From Erigeron canadensis (Eukaryota; Streptophyta; Magnoliopsida; Asterales; Asteraceae), in the NCBI RefSeq assembly GCF_010389155.1, contig NC_057767.1:28367295-28431294 (forward strand): a stretch of DNA of 64,000 nt, written 5' to 3'. The position numbers and the translations under genes were made by a program. This document shows positions 10,760 through 23,500 of the stretch, piece by piece. The notes under the pieces were generated by a model. It was not told the origin of the DNA. It ran no database searches and saw only the letters and a list, made by a program, of their open reading frames with translations. The first letter of the stretch is position 1. Each line of letters begins with the position of its first letter.

Positions 10760-13700
10760 GGTTGGTGTCCGATTATCTTTTGTGGATTATTTGCTTTTTG
10801 TATGTATTTTGTGATCCTTCACTAGAGACTGTCGTCTCGTTTGAAGTTACTTGCTGTATTTGCTAATTTTCTTGTTATTCGTGCTTTTTGGCGATGCAAC
10901 TCTATGATGCATGATTCGTGACCCCATGTTTCATTACCAAAACACGGTGGATTGGAACCAATCTTCATATGAAGATTGGTCCAATGGTCCTTACTATCAC
11001 GAGTTGTCACCTCCTCCTTCTACCTATTATGCACTACCCCCTCATATGTCCACATAGGACAAATTGAGGCAACTCTTGGCTGACCAAATATCCTTCTGTC
11101 AAAGATTTTCTGAAAGTCAAGATAACTTGATATTACTCTTAAAGAACATGCCACTTCTCATAATAAGATTCAGGAAGGTCTTGATTTGATTGTTAAATAT
11201 CTTGAATATGAGGATCGACTTGGTTCATTGCCAAGTAATGCAATCTCCACCGAGCCGCCACTTGGTCCTATGCACCTCCTCCTGCACCATGGAGTGAGGA
11301 AAAACTAGAGATAATAATGGACAAGGCACATCATTCATGTCCACAAAGTACTGTGCATGTCCCATCTCCGGTTGGACCTTGTGATTTCTCATTTGAGTCT
11401 GTTATTACTCATGATGAGTGTTTTATTAACCCATCATGGTGGAGTCCTGGTGAGGTGGAGTGCACCGATGACCCCCTTAACATGCTAAAGGCTTGAGCGA
11501 TTCGGTGCCTCTTTTGGACCATCTTCATAGTCATCCTTATGTTTATATTGATTCATTTGATGATCCACAGGATCATGTCGGGTTGAAGCACTTTTTAGAG
11601 TATCCCCCGGATGACTCCCTTCCTTTTCATTTGTCTTTTGCTTCACCCCGACCCATGGATCGTATTTACTCATTTCCTACTTTTGGGATTGATCCCTTAA
11701 GTTATGGTTACCTTTGGGCAGGATATAAAGAACCCTACGAGTCAAGCTAGTGACTCGTTAATAAACTAGCGCTTTTGGGAGGCAACCCGTGTGTTTTTTT
11801 CTGTCCTTTATGCTTTAAGTAGTTTATTTTGAATAAGTATGTGTTATTTGGGTCACTAGTAAGTCGGTGGACTTGCTTTGTGACCTCTTATTTCATGTTT
11901 TTCTTTGTGTTTGTTTTGTCTAGGTTTTATCTTTTGAATAAAATGGATGTGTTGGAGCGTGTGATGTCTGGAGCATGAAGCAGTTCTTAAAGATTGCTTG
12001 CACTTGAAATGATTTTACTATACTCATTTGCAACTTTTGGAATTGCTTTGTATCAATCGGGAGTTTTCTCAATCTTCCTCTCCTTTACTTTTATGTCAAA
12101 TTGCCATGTTGGGTCCATATTACTTAGCTTATTTTGCATTCTTAGAATCTTGGGCATTGAGTTTGTTTGATCTTGTTGATTGTGGCATTGAGCATTAGAA
12201 ACTAAGTAGGACCTAAGTGTGTGATCCCATTGCCTTTAACACATCCGTTGGTTGAACACCCATTATGGTTTTTTTTACCATAAGTGTGGGATTTCCACCT
12301 TTTGGCTTTTCACATTTTGGGATATGTTTAACTATAGTGTGAGATTGGTCCGTTTTGGTTAAATATGAGGTTCCATTTAGCATTGTGATTTGCTTTACTA
12401 GGTTATGGGGCTTTGTTGCCATATAAACATACTCGGGTTTGGACACCCTCTTTGTCATTCACAAGAGTGGAATTCCCCACCTTGTGGCTTGGAACATTGA
12501 GAACACTGTACGAACTGAAGTGTGGGATGTGATCTTGATTAGAAGTAAGACAGTTAAATTGAAAGTGTTGTTGAAATATGAAAGTGGTTGTGATTGATAT
12601 TTGCTTGACCTTTTAGTAGACTCTCATGACCCTTAAGTCCCGTTCATCCATTATCCATTACAAATTTTTTGAAATACTCTACCATTTGTACACGTTCATG
12701 ATAAACTTAGATTTTTGTGAAATGTTTGATGCTAATTTTTATGTATATAGTTATATATTAAAAAAACAGATTTTGGTTTTTGTAAGTTTTTAGAGTTTGG
12801 TTTGGGTTATTCATTGGACTTGGTTTGTCTTGACCTTGGGGGTAGACCTTGACCAAGAAAGGCAACATTGTTTATTAGATGGTCATTCCCCATTTTTAAA
12901 CTCGACATTAGTAAAGTGTGGTCAATGGTCATATATTAGATATTAAACATCATTGAAGGTGATAATCGACTTTGAAAGCCTATATTTTATGATTTGTGGT
13001 TTTTCACTCTCTAGAATGCATGACCTATAGTACATAAGGAACGTCTCGCGGGCTTGGTTATCCATATTTAATAAACCTTAATTGAAAACTTTATACCTCA
13101 TACCTTAAGGCAAGATAAGTTGCGAGTCCTTTATCCAAACTTACGTTTATGATATTCAATTGAATACCCAAAACCTACATTTTATCATTTTGACCTACCA
13201 AAACGTCAATACCCAAAAATCATATTTCATTCGCCAATAAATCTAAATCACTCATCCTTATTTTATCATTCAAAAAGTAAATAAATCAATAAATGCAAAA
13301 CAAAAGTTGAAAAGTCAAAGTTTAAAAATTAAAAAAAAAAAAAAAGAAATGAACTCAAGTCAAAAGTGAAAAAAATATATAATAATAATAAAAATAAAAA
13401 TAAATTCAAATCAAAATAAAGCCAATAAAAATATAAACTTCTCATATATTTATATCCATATTTACCCATCCGCCTTTCAATTGTTTAACATTTAATTAAG
13501 TTTGAATACTGTTTTCTATAGACTTGAGCTATTAAGGGTTTTCCTTTAGGGCTTAATAAGTATGGATAGGCAAAACTAAAGGGCAAGTAATTATGTGTCT
13601 CGGCTAAAAAACAATTTATATATTGGAGTGGAAAGCGTTTCTAAAACCCGTCAATGGCAAAACACAAATGTAGGTATGGGTGATTTAAGATCTTTTAGTT

Positions 13701-14033
13701 GGACCATTATGCCACATTCGAAATGTTTTATATGTATATATATATGTAAATGTGGTTTTTTTTATGTTTAATAAGGTTAATGATGCATCTAAGAAATGCA
13801 CCATTGGTTCATTAGCATCATAACTCCGTGATTGTATCACAATTATCCTTGTTTTGTGCCTTGATTTGCATATTTATAGAATGTGTGTGAGAATTCAAGA
13901 CCCTCTTTGGTAAAGTTTTTCACCATTTTTCCATAACCCACTTTTATACATTTCACTATAATTCATGCTTAGCGGTCACCTTTATTCAAATCATTTTGAG
14001 AGTTTGCTTGAGGACAAGCAAATGTTAAGTGTG

Positions 14034-15500
14034 TGATGTTCAATTGACGCGAGGCTCGAAAGACCGTCGTTGGAAAGTCAACGGGTCACGGTCAATAAAT
14101 GAAGGAAATAGAATACAAATGAGATGGAAAGTCAATACTTGACCAAATACAAAGGTATATGACAAGTATGACTCCAATGTCGAACAAGGAGGCGGTGGAT
14201 TGAAAACTTAAGTGAACTATTTGATCTTTTGAAATGCACTTTGTTAATGAAAAGAAAAGATTTTTTTGAGATTTGATTTTTAAACTACAAAAAGAAAAAT
14301 ATTATGCAAATGACAAATACATAAAGCAAATAAATAAACAAAATAAACAAACAATTAAATATCAACATATATGTTTACTTATACATGTTTTCCCCTATCG
14401 TGCAATGGTCATGGTTGATTTAAATAGACAATGAAACCGGGTTGACAAACACTTGTTTATGGGACTTGACTTTTACTTGAGAAAATGGCGTGACACAAAC
14501 ATCTAAAACAATTTCCTAGACGGTCATCTACGACAAAAGACTCAAACGTTGAAATCACTAGAAACGAATGGATATGAGTATTGCGGTCACAAGTATTCTC
14601 CATTTCCACCGTTTGACATGAAAAATGACTCAAGAGGCTTTGATCAAAATAAAAGTTGGTGTCCCTTTATGCACGCAATTCAAGCTAACAAGTTATAAAA
14701 ACATTTAAACGGTCATCTTTTAATGCAATTACAACTTATTAATTTACGAATCTTATTTGACCAATTAACTCCAAAGGGACCATATGATTTTACGTTCATA
14801 AACACCATGGTGAAAAATCACCAACATATACAAGCTCAATCAAAATGTCATTTGCAAAGCACTAATTGATCATCACAAAAAAGTTCGAATCATATGTCCA
14901 AGCAAACACAAATAATCTACTTACTCATCATTATCATAACATCACATAAAATACTTATATTCATGCATAGACACATTATCAATTAATGCTTCACAAAAAG
15001 TATGAATAAAATGAAAAGAGTAAGAGATTACAACCCAATATCAACAATAGAAATGGAATGGTAGTGAGATCTTCTTCTTGATCACCAAAGCTCCAATCCC
15101 CCAAAATCTCAAACCCTAAAGCTTTAATCTTTAAAGATGATGAAATGGGTGAAAAAGTTATTGATGGGTAAAAGAAGATGATAGATGAATGATGATGGAT
15201 GATGAAATTTTTGATTGTAAGAAAAAGGGTTTTTATTTGGATGATGATAATGTAAAAATAAAATCTATGAAGTTGTTGGTTTTATTTGTTAGCAGAAAAA
15301 TAAGTACATAGATAGATAGAAATAGAGCAAAGACCATATAGCCATGATCGAGAGATAGAGAGCGTATGTATAGACATAGACATGAAAGTATATGTGAAGA
15401 TATGAGAAAGAAAGTGTTGTAGAAGAGAAGAGGATAAAGGTTAAGAGAAAGAGAAATAGATAGAGATGGGGAGTGATTCGTTGAGTTAATTTCTCCCTAG
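14034..15500 (+). repeat. 3' LTR of the retroelement (right end unresolved)
   Basis: It starts with TG after the GAGGACAAGCAA motif and contains the segment shared with the left LTR remnant at 10627-10679. The remaining 1.3 kb is A-rich with no coding frame; near 15300-15460 it turns into GATA/GAGA-rich sequence. No clean CA end or target duplication was found. Confidence 0.4.
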
Positions 15501-15659
15501 CTATAATACACCAACCACCATAGGTGAATAGTAAATATCTGTAAACATTCGCACAATAGCTTTGATTTCTCTTATTAATTGTCTGGGACCATGTCGTTCA
15601 AAAAAAAAATTTGTTTGGGACCATGCGTGTATACTAGCCACCATATGTAGCACTGTTGT

Positions 15660-17500
15660 TAGGCTAGACGGTGTGGGTAGGGGAGGGAACCGGTACCGGG
15701 CCGGTACCGGTTGGCACACCGCGCCGACCCCCCGATACCGGTTGGGTGGGGAGCGAGTTGGGCATAGTGGTGCCGGTGTTGGTGCCTCCTATTCGACCGT
15801 TACAAAAAAAATGGGGCCCACATCTAAACGGCTCTCTCTTTCTCTTCTCTTCTTCATTTTCTTCTTTTTTTTTTCTTCTGTTCTCGCCGTTTCTTCCCTT
15901 TCTTCTTCTTATTTTTTTTGTTTTTCAATCAACACCATGAAAAATCAATAAAATGAATAGGGGAAAGAATGTAAAAGACCCAAATTTCTCCAATCTACCC
16001 AAAAAACGTAGAAACCCACCACCTCCAAACAACCGCAATGTAATGCCACCGCCTCCTCCTTCGCAAAGAGACACCTTCGAAAATACGTATCGGCCACAAT
16101 CCGTTGATGATTTCCTTAGTGGAATGGACCCACTATTTTTCTCAACCATCCCGTCAAGTGTCCAACAAATGAATACCGGGTTTTCGAATTTCTCGAATGA
16201 AAGTCAACCCGGGTTTTCGCAATTCGCGGGTGGTTCATCATCACAATATCATCAACAGGTTCAAGAAGAAGAAGCAATACCCCAGACCCAAGTCTCGGTT
16301 AAAGCGGCTAAAGGTAAAAGAGAGTGTCGTGGATGGGGGAAGGATGAAGAAAAGTGTTTGGCAAAAGCTTGGTTAAACGTTTCCGAGGATCCATACACCG
16401 GAAACGCCCAAACAGCCAATTCGTTTTGGGGGAAGGTGAAGTTTCAGATGGATGAACACTTGAAACGTGATTCGGGACGTACCCCGGAAATGTGTCGGTC
16501 GAAATGGAAGGATTTGAAGCTTAAGGTGTCGGGTTTTTGTGGTATCTACAATGTGAAGAAAAGTAAGATGTCGAGTGATCAAAGTGACGAGGATGTGTTT
16601 AAGGCGGCCGTGGCATTGTATATGCGGAAATGCAATAACAAGTCCGGGTTTCCGCATGTAGAGGCGTGGCAAGTTTTGAGGGATGGGCCAAGTGGTCAGA
16701 GATTCTTACTTTGGAGGGGATTTGTGAGGAGTCGGGTAGCAAAAGGGCAAGAACGGAAGGGTCAGTCCATGTACGTTCATCGAGGGAGGCATTGGTCCAT
16801 ATTGACTTGAATGAGGACCGGTTGGAGCAAGAAGAGGAGGGTGGGAACGACATGGATGATGCACTAGTACATCCTGCTAGACCCGTGCCACCCTGTCGTA
16901 GAGCTAAGGGTAAGCAGCCGTCTACATCCGCCTCCACCACATCCGAAGAATTCTTAAAGATGGTCGCTGAGTTGAAATGCGACAATAAAGATAAAAAGCG
17001 AATTCGGGAAGAGAAGATGCAGATGCAGAGGGCGATGATGGATAGCTACATGGCGGCAGAGGAGGCTAGGAAAAAAAAGGAGGAGGAGATGACACGGATG
17101 GTCCAGAATCAACAGCGACAGAACGATATGGACTTCGTGATCAGGCCACACGATCACCTCAGCGGGGGGATGTTGGAGATCGTTTTGGTGCAGAAACGCG
17201 CCATTTGTGAGAAGTACGGATGGCCGATGCCTTAGTTGGGTGTTTATGTTGATTAAGTTGTATGTTTTTACTTGTTTTTGTGTGTTTGAATAAGATTATG
17301 TGTTTTATTTGTGTTTTAATTATTAAATAAAAATTTTAGTTTTTAAAAATAAATAGAAATTAAATAAAATAGAAAAGGGTGGGGAGGAGAGGGGAGGGGT
17401 GGCGAGGTGCTCCTAGCATTAGGGATTAGGGGATGGGAGGGGAGGAGAAGAAAAATCGGGGAGGGGAGGGGAGGAGTGGGGAAGCCCTCCCCCACCCTTA
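15660..17500 (+). mobile_element. PIF/Harbinger-like element carrying the Myb/SANT gene
   Basis: The Myb/SANT gene is bracketed by GC-rich ends: GGTGTGGGTAGGGGAGGG at the left and CCCTCCCCCACCCTTA at the right, roughly inverse to each other. A relative of the left end, with ACCGGTACCGG and AACGGTC blocks, occurs inverted at about 63170-63350. No DDE transposase is present between the ends, so the element would be non-autonomous. The exact ends and a TTA/TAA duplication are not secure. Confidence 0.45.
15953..17235 (+). pseudogene. Harbinger-type Myb/SANT-like protein gene with one frameshift
   Basis: The first 246 residues read in one frame: a Pro/Asn-rich N-terminus, a glutamine-rich stretch, then a Myb/SANT-like domain at about 125-200 with W128, W140, F158-W159 and the SKWKDL motif. 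After GFPHVEAWQVLRDGP (about 16690) homology continues one frame over as KWSEILTLEG. It then runs through an acidic linker, a basic-acidic coiled coil (KKKEEEMTRM) and ends at 17235. This two-part layout, SANT domain plus NAM-associated-type C-terminal region, matches the DNA-binding second protein of plant PIF/Harbinger transposons, often labelled glutathione S-transferase T3-like in plant genomes. A one-base loss near 16690 explains the break; assembly error is possible. If expressed as is, the protein stops at 16810 without the C-terminal half. Confidence 0.7.
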
Positions 17501-18490
17501 TGAACGTACAAGATAACCATACATATAAGATTTCATTAACTTTATTTTAACACACAAACTCTTTTGCTCGGTTTGATGACCATCTAAATTTCACTTCTTT
17601 ATCTCCTTATCACCCCATAAGCTATTTGCACTCATACGTATAATGTAGTGTAGTGTATACTTCTTCCACACATGAATAATTAAGTGTGTTGTGTTTAATA
17701 AATGGCAAGGTCCCTCTAATTATTATTTTTCTAAAATTTATACTATATATGTTTATATATAAAGTGACCGTCCACCATAATCTTCATCGTCATTGATGAC
17801 GTACCCACCCAGACGCAATCACGCAGGGTACGATCAAAGGGTACGTATCGTTCTCGGTAAACAAGGAAAGGATTTGCATTTATCAAGAATCCTATATTTT
17901 AGGAAAGAAGATCAAATCAAATCCCTTATTCTTAGAAGAGATATGCACGGCCCGATTAAATCTATTCAAACCCTACTTAAGGAATAAGTCACGAACCCCC
18001 TATAAATAGGGTGAAGGATGGCTAGGTCGAGATCAGAATCTCACACACACTTTCTTGGCGTACAAAAGGCTCCGCCTTACCAAAAGGGAACCGCCAACGA
18101 ACAACCACAAACACCCCCATTCCTCCTTTCTAGGCTACCAGATTGGCTGTACAAACAGTCATCATATTCATATATAGAGGTGTGTAACATATGGTGTTAA
18201 ATAACTATAACTATTAATAGTTACTTTATCATGTGTTAGGTTTCGGATGTAAATATAGTTGTTAGACTCTTACGATTTACGAGTTGACTATTATGATATA
18301 CCTGGTTGTTGCCGCGTGAATTTAGTTTTCGAAAACAACGTAAAAGCGTGTAAAAGCATAGCATAAATATAGTTTTCTTCCCACGCGTTGTCGGGATATT
18401 AAATTATTTTAATAGCATACTTAACCGAAATAGACTACTTATTCTAAAGCATAAAAGTTTTGTAAATAAACTGGTTCTAATAGTAAATTA
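17501..18490. other. Possible LTR remnant with promoter-like TATA box
   Basis: At 18000-18010 CTATAAATAGG sits in a setting like the U3/R border of a plant LTR, followed by a GC-richer stretch (18030-18150). No matching second LTR, primer site or polyprotein was seen. Small open frames at 17793-17987 and 18018-18200 have no recognisable domain. After 18200 only AT-rich sequence is visible. Confidence 0.3.
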
Positions 18491-19280
18491 CTAGATTTTA
18501 GATCCGTGTCCAACACTGGACACGAGGTTTACGATATTATCAATATTAGATCTTTACACATTTAATTCATAAAAGATTATAATTTTGAAGATATACGGTT
18601 ATAAGTGTTATACTTTGTAAGTTGTAGTACAATAATCACAGGTTCGTCACTGTCATTATTAGCTAAGACATATTGAAGGAATTGTTTGTCGTAGTCATTC
18701 CACAAGACACATGATACAATAATTTTTCTATTATAGAATTTTTTAAATCCAGTTGTAGTTATAATGTGATATTATTATGAAAGATAATTAAGAAATAGAA
18801 TATAAACATACTTTTGATCATGTACTTGACATTCAAGTATGTATTTGATGGTGATGCGATTGCGGACTCATAAATAAATAACAATTAGGATTGTTTTCAT
18901 ATTTTTTGATAACAATTAGAACTATTGATTTGAGTAACAATTGTAACTTTAAAAAATTAAATATAACATAGATACTTTTTGTAACCTTTTTTAAATTTTT
19001 GAAAAAACCTCCTTAAGTTGATGGCTAAAAAGTGTAAGTTATTGATGGAAAACAAAAAAGTGTAAATTAGTTTTATACAAACTAATATAAATATTAATAT
19101 AATAATATATTTGGATAATGATTATTATAATTTTTATGTTATAGTTAAGCTAGATGATGACATAAGCGAGAATCAATATGATGACATTGACCAATTTGAT
19201 TGGTCAATAAGTTATTAGTTTCAACTGTCTTATACTATATATATTATATATTAGATTAGATTAGATTAGATTAGATTAGA
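18491..19280 (-). mobile_element. Helitron-like element, family member A
   Basis: On the minus strand it ends with CACTGGAC..., a hairpin (GTGTCC-AACACT-GGACAC at 18507-18524) and then ATCTAAAATCTAG just before a T. The other end starts TCTAATC within a short TTAGA microsatellite, so it is fixed only to within about 20 bases. The body matches members B (23501-24339) and C (32021-33119) along most of its length. There is no coding capacity. Confidence 0.65.
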
Positions 19281-19284
19281 TTAG
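19251..19284. repeat. (TTAGA)n microsatellite
   Basis: Six perfect TTAGA units plus TTAG at the 5' end of Helitron-like member A, which begins TCTAATC on the minus strand. The repeat probably grew from the element's terminal TCTAA. Confidence 0.9.
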
Positions 19285-20356
19285 CTATTATTCTATTGAA
19301 TATATATGTAAGAATTATTCTGTTGGATATAATGATATATATTAGCTATTATTATTCTTGATTTATTTTATTAAAATTATTGGTTGGAAAGTTTAAATTT
19401 ATGGGATATATATTGAATATATATTAGTTATTATCTTATTGGATATATATTATTTATTATTTTTGATTTATTATATTAAAATTATTAGTTAAAAAGTGTA
19501 AATTTATGATAAAAAATAAAAAATATATAATTTTTATTAATATATTTTTGGTCGGATATTTATCCGTTGATATTGAGCATTAATTTGATAATGTTGAAAT
19601 TCTTTTGTGGTTATCATTAATTTGATGCTGAGTTTACTTCTATTGCAATTCAAAATGGAATGTTTATTTTATATTTTAATTTATTTATGACATCATTAAT
19701 GTTTAATTAAAATAAATCGAAAGTTATGATTGATTAATAAGCTATTAGGTCAGTTGTTTTTTAGTATATCTAAAGATATTTAATTGAATATTGAACCTAT
19801 TTATATATGGTAAAGAAAAACAACTTTTTAAATTATGCAACCCAAAAATATACGGGATAACATCAATTGAAAATTGAGATTCGTGTGAGGTGATGTCAAA
19901 TGGGGTATATGACAGATGGTTATAGACATTTTTGTCATTAAACAAAGTAAATTTCATTTCGCAATCTTTAGTCTTAGTAAACCACCAACCGCTTTTACAA
20001 AATTTCAGAGATTTTTTTTCTCTAAAGAAAAACCTCTTTTATCGTTATTCTAACTTCCCTGTCTTTGTCTATATTCAATTCTTCACTCACCAAATAAAAC
20101 ATAAAAATTCTCTGTCAAAAGATATGAATATGTATGAATATGTGTCAATAAGAAGAAAGAAGTTTATTAGCAACAACTAATAGCTCTTTTGATCTGATTA
20201 AAAAATCATTATCATGGGAATAAAAACATAATAAAGATAGAGAAATGATAGTTAAAAATGAAAATCAATTTGTTGAAAATGAAGTTGCCGAGAAAAAAAA
20301 ATAGCCATTGTTGTTATTAGAAATATAATTTATGTGGTTGAATTGTAACTTTCATA
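19285..20356. other. AT-rich intergenic DNA
   Basis: Only A/T-rich sequence with GGATATATATT-like repeats (19320-19450). Short open frames have no recognisable domain. Confidence 0.5.
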
Positions 20357-20365
20357 TATGTAGAA

Positions 20366-20658
20366 AGGTTTAGTATTTCGAAGTGTAAGCAACTTTGCAG
20401 CTTTTTTTATTGTATGTAAGTATAAAATTTTTTATGCATTTTATGTAAGTATCTTGCTAAAATTGAACACTTAATATAAAATTTTTACGTTGACCAATCA
20501 AAAACTTCTAAGTGGGCAACTCATATGGTTGTCACGTATACATTTTTACATTAAGCGTTCAATTTAGCGAGATACTTACATAAAATGTTCAAAATTTTTT
20601 ATGCATACACACAATAGAAAAAGTTGCAAAATTACTTACACTCCAGGATACTTAACCT
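20366..20658. mobile_element. Foldback Mutator-type MITE with 9-bp duplication
   Basis: The two halves form a long imperfect hairpin: a left arm of about 125 bases starting AGGTTTAGTATTTCG pairs with a right arm ending ATACTTAACCT. Both sides carry the same nine bases, TATGTAGAA (20357-20365 and 20659-20667), the duplication length of Mutator-like elements. The short loop contains TTGACCAATC. It has no coding capacity. Confidence 0.8.
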
Positions 20659-20667
20659 TATGTAGAA

Positions 20668-21889
20668 TTGATATTAGTGAAATTAAGATTGCATATAGAG
20701 TGCAACGTCTATAAATAAATTAATAATATTAGGACCGATAATTTTAATTAACTTATTGAGATATTATTATATTGATAAATTAATGAATTATTGAGTTAAA
20801 GAGGTTCATATATGACTTTAAAAATTTTCATGTCCAGTTAAAGAAAAACATGAATTAAATGAACTTGTTAAATTTATATCACTTTATAATTATTTGGCTT
20901 CTAAACTAAAAAGGTGTTAAACAATCAACCATAAACTATTATGCAAGCATTAGAGAGATCGCCAAAAATGCAATCAACAAGATTCGGTACAATGAGACTA
21001 ATATCTTTTAGTGAGAAAACAATATCAAACACTCTTTAAAGATTATCAGAGTTTTTATTAAAACTTTCCATGTCCAATTTTTCTTTTTTTTTTACTAGAC
21101 AATATTAGAAATTTGGAATATTTATACAATTATTAATTTATAGTTTTAGTGGGACTAATATATTTACAATAGGGTTTCAAAAAAAAATAATCTTATTATT
21201 TTATTGATTGGGGTCCAAATTTATACTGATCTCAAGTAAGGACCGGCCAAATCATTAATTTTATCAAGGCTTTTAATTTATCGAGTATTATTTTAAAGAG
21301 ATTTTACTGTATAAATACTCCTTACTAGTTCATTGTATTCAAACCTTTAAGCCTTATAACTTTTGACACATTTTTATCTAAACACCTTTTTCACCTAATT
21401 CTCTGTCAAAACACACACTATACACACATATAATTCACAACAAATTGTTTTTCCTCATTTGATGCTAAGGGGTAAAACATCTTTAACGGGTGCGATAAAA
21501 TTAAATCGATTTTCTATTTGTAATTTATTTTAATTGACACGACCATAACTTTTGACCCTCTATATACGGATACAAACTTCGGGTTAGATGTATGGATATA
21601 GACAATATTAACCCTTACACAAGTGCTTGTTTAGAAAACCGACCCAATACTTATAATTTCATTACAATAAGAGAAATGACATTATGTGCCCACTAAGCTT
21701 GGGTAATGTACCTTCCCTATTTAATTTTTTAATTCATAAAAAATATAAGGCATAATTCTTTATCTATTATATAATAAATATTAAAAAATATCATGTGTGA
21801 ATGGTTATATGTCTAAACTTAGGGATCAACGTCTAAACTTATACTCAGTTTTTTCTTGCAATAATATACTCAGTTTTCTCTTACAATAA
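20668..21889. other. AT-rich intergenic DNA
   Basis: No gene or clear element is recognised. The piece around 21680-21720 (GTGCCCACTAAGCTTGGGTAATGTACC) resembles MITE ends without a partner. Confidence 0.5.
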
Positions 21890-22129
21890 CTAGCACGGTA
21901 CTTACGTAATGCGGCGATGTTCGTGGCGGTTACGGTGTGGTGGTGGGGGACTGTTGGTGGTAACAAACGGTATCGAATGGTATAGATAGTTTATGTATAA
22001 GTAATGGATAAAAAATGTTAATTAAAATATTTTAAAAGATAAGATATTAATAATGTAATATAATAATTAAGGTATTTTTAACATTTTTTTTTAATGTAAT
22101 GTTTTAAATGAGATTATTTTTTTATAAGA
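21890..22129 (-). mobile_element. Short Helitron-like element
   Basis: Read on the minus strand, it ends ACGTAAGTACCGTGCTAG before a T. It starts TCTTATAAAAAAATAATC after an A, much like the starts of the element at 2032. The GC-rich block before the 3' end (GCGGCGATGTTCGTGGCGG on the plus strand) resembles the CGCC-rich blocks in the other short members. The 5' end lies right beside the MITE at 22143 and is less certain. Confidence 0.5.
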
Positions 22130-22142
22130 TAATATAAATTAT

Positions 22143-22334
22143 GGAAAAAGCTTAGGTAAAACAGTACATATCTTAGGTAAAATAAGTGTATTTTGAGAGA
22201 GAATTATGTAAAATTCAAAGAGAGTTATGTATGTTATTCAATAATTTATATATTTTTTTAACATAACATTTTTTTTTCCCTTTTTTTAAAAAGTTTTAAA
22301 CATAACAGTTAAGTAATGTGCAGATCATTTTCCC
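22143..22334. mobile_element. Mutator-type MITE, copy 1
   Basis: It begins GGAAAAAGCTTAGGTAAA and ends GTGCAGATCATTTTCCC. The flanks are ATAAATTAT (22134-22142) and ATAAAATAT (22335-22343), a 9-bp duplication with one difference. It shares its ends and interior (TTAGGTAAA, TTATGTAAAATTCA) with the copy at 61251-61443, which is nearly the same length. Confidence 0.7.
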
Positions 22335-22343
22335 ATAAAATAT

Positions 22344-23500
22344 CTATCCTTGATTTTGCTATGGAGTAATTTCAACACTTCCCCCTATGGTGATTGATGT
22401 AATCACCATTGCTGATGCCATAATCTTCAATGCTTGGTTCTTCACTTTCAGCAACTAAGGGTTATATGTCTTTGAAGATTATCATCACTTTGCAATTTTC
22501 ACCAGGTCCACCTTCTCTACTGTTACCTCAATATACCCATTGTTATCTTTTTATAGAATTTTCTTGAAAAATAAAATGGATGAGTTTGGTGTTTTAATTA
22601 GTAGAAAGTATTGGGTTCAAAGCACATGGGAAATCATCAGCACCATTAGTAGATTTTTAAAAAACTACTCATAAAATCCCAAGTTCAAATAATAATATTT
22701 TCCTAACTAATCTCTTAAAAATCCTTATGATTATGACATGTAGCAAAATCAAAAAGAAAAGATGAGATAAGGAAATAGAGGGCTAATCATGTTCCATAAT
22801 AATAAAAATTCAAATGGATTTCCCCAATATATTGGTATAAACTAACTAATGATTTAATAAACAGTAATGGCCTAATGGGTATGATTTTAAACCCTCAAAA
22901 GGATCAAACTACTGCTACATGTTGTGTATATGTCATATATAATTAACTGGTTACATTTTATGTTTTCTCCGTCAATCTAAGAAGCAATACTTTTGTGTTC
23001 GATCAGCTGTGGGGTTTTTCAAAATAAGAAGGGATTTTGTGCCTTTGTGATGGTATTATTTGGGTTTATCGCTTAGTTTGTTAGCCAAGGGTAGTTTCAT
23101 TTTTAGGCAATTTTTGTTCTTGCAGTAGTATGAGGATTATCGATGCCAGTAGCGTCATGCTTGACAGCTTGAGCTTGTTAGATCTGATGACATATCCTTC
23201 ACACGATCTTACTAAAGTAGCTACATACATTTTTTTTTTATAACAGCAATGGTGATACTATCACTAAAACTTACTAGCAAGGTGCTAGTTATCCGTACAA
23301 TGGTTTTTAAACACTAGAAAACAAGTTACATATTAAAATCACACCATTGGTACCAAAGAATACCCGTCATGTTCAACCACTTCACCACCCAACCATTTGT
23401 TGTTGTGCACAACGCCGTTCCTTATATGACCCAAATAGTTGCCAATATGATTGATCGTGTTTACCACTTTCCACTCCCTAGCTTGTTTTCATTAGATAAA
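22344..23500. other. Intergenic DNA of unknown content
   Basis: GC content rises a little in 22380-22530 and 23100-23220. Either could be an old exon fragment, but no reading frame stays open with a recognisable motif. Confidence 0.4.

Larger units (their letters stand above)
10520..15500 (+). mobile_element. Non-autonomous LTR retroelement (Athila/Tat-like signals)
   Basis: A tRNA-Asp type primer site at 10742 follows a left LTR remnant ending in CA at 10738-10739. At the right, CTTGAGGACAAGCAA (14008-14022), a motif near the polypurine tract of Athila/Tat elements, precedes a 3' LTR that starts TGATGTTCAATTGACG at 14034. About 45 bases are shared between the left remnant (10627-10679) and the 3' LTR (14121-14174). 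The 3.3-kb interior has no reverse transcriptase, integrase or protease. It holds only short frames, for example an 85-residue one at 11493-11750, and a TGGGAGGCAACCC motif (11777-11789) often seen in such elements. The left LTR is internally deleted and the outer right border is not resolved. Confidence 0.6.

Noticed and set aside
22380..22530. Captured gene fragment
   Set aside because: Slightly higher GC but no open frame with a family motif on either strand.
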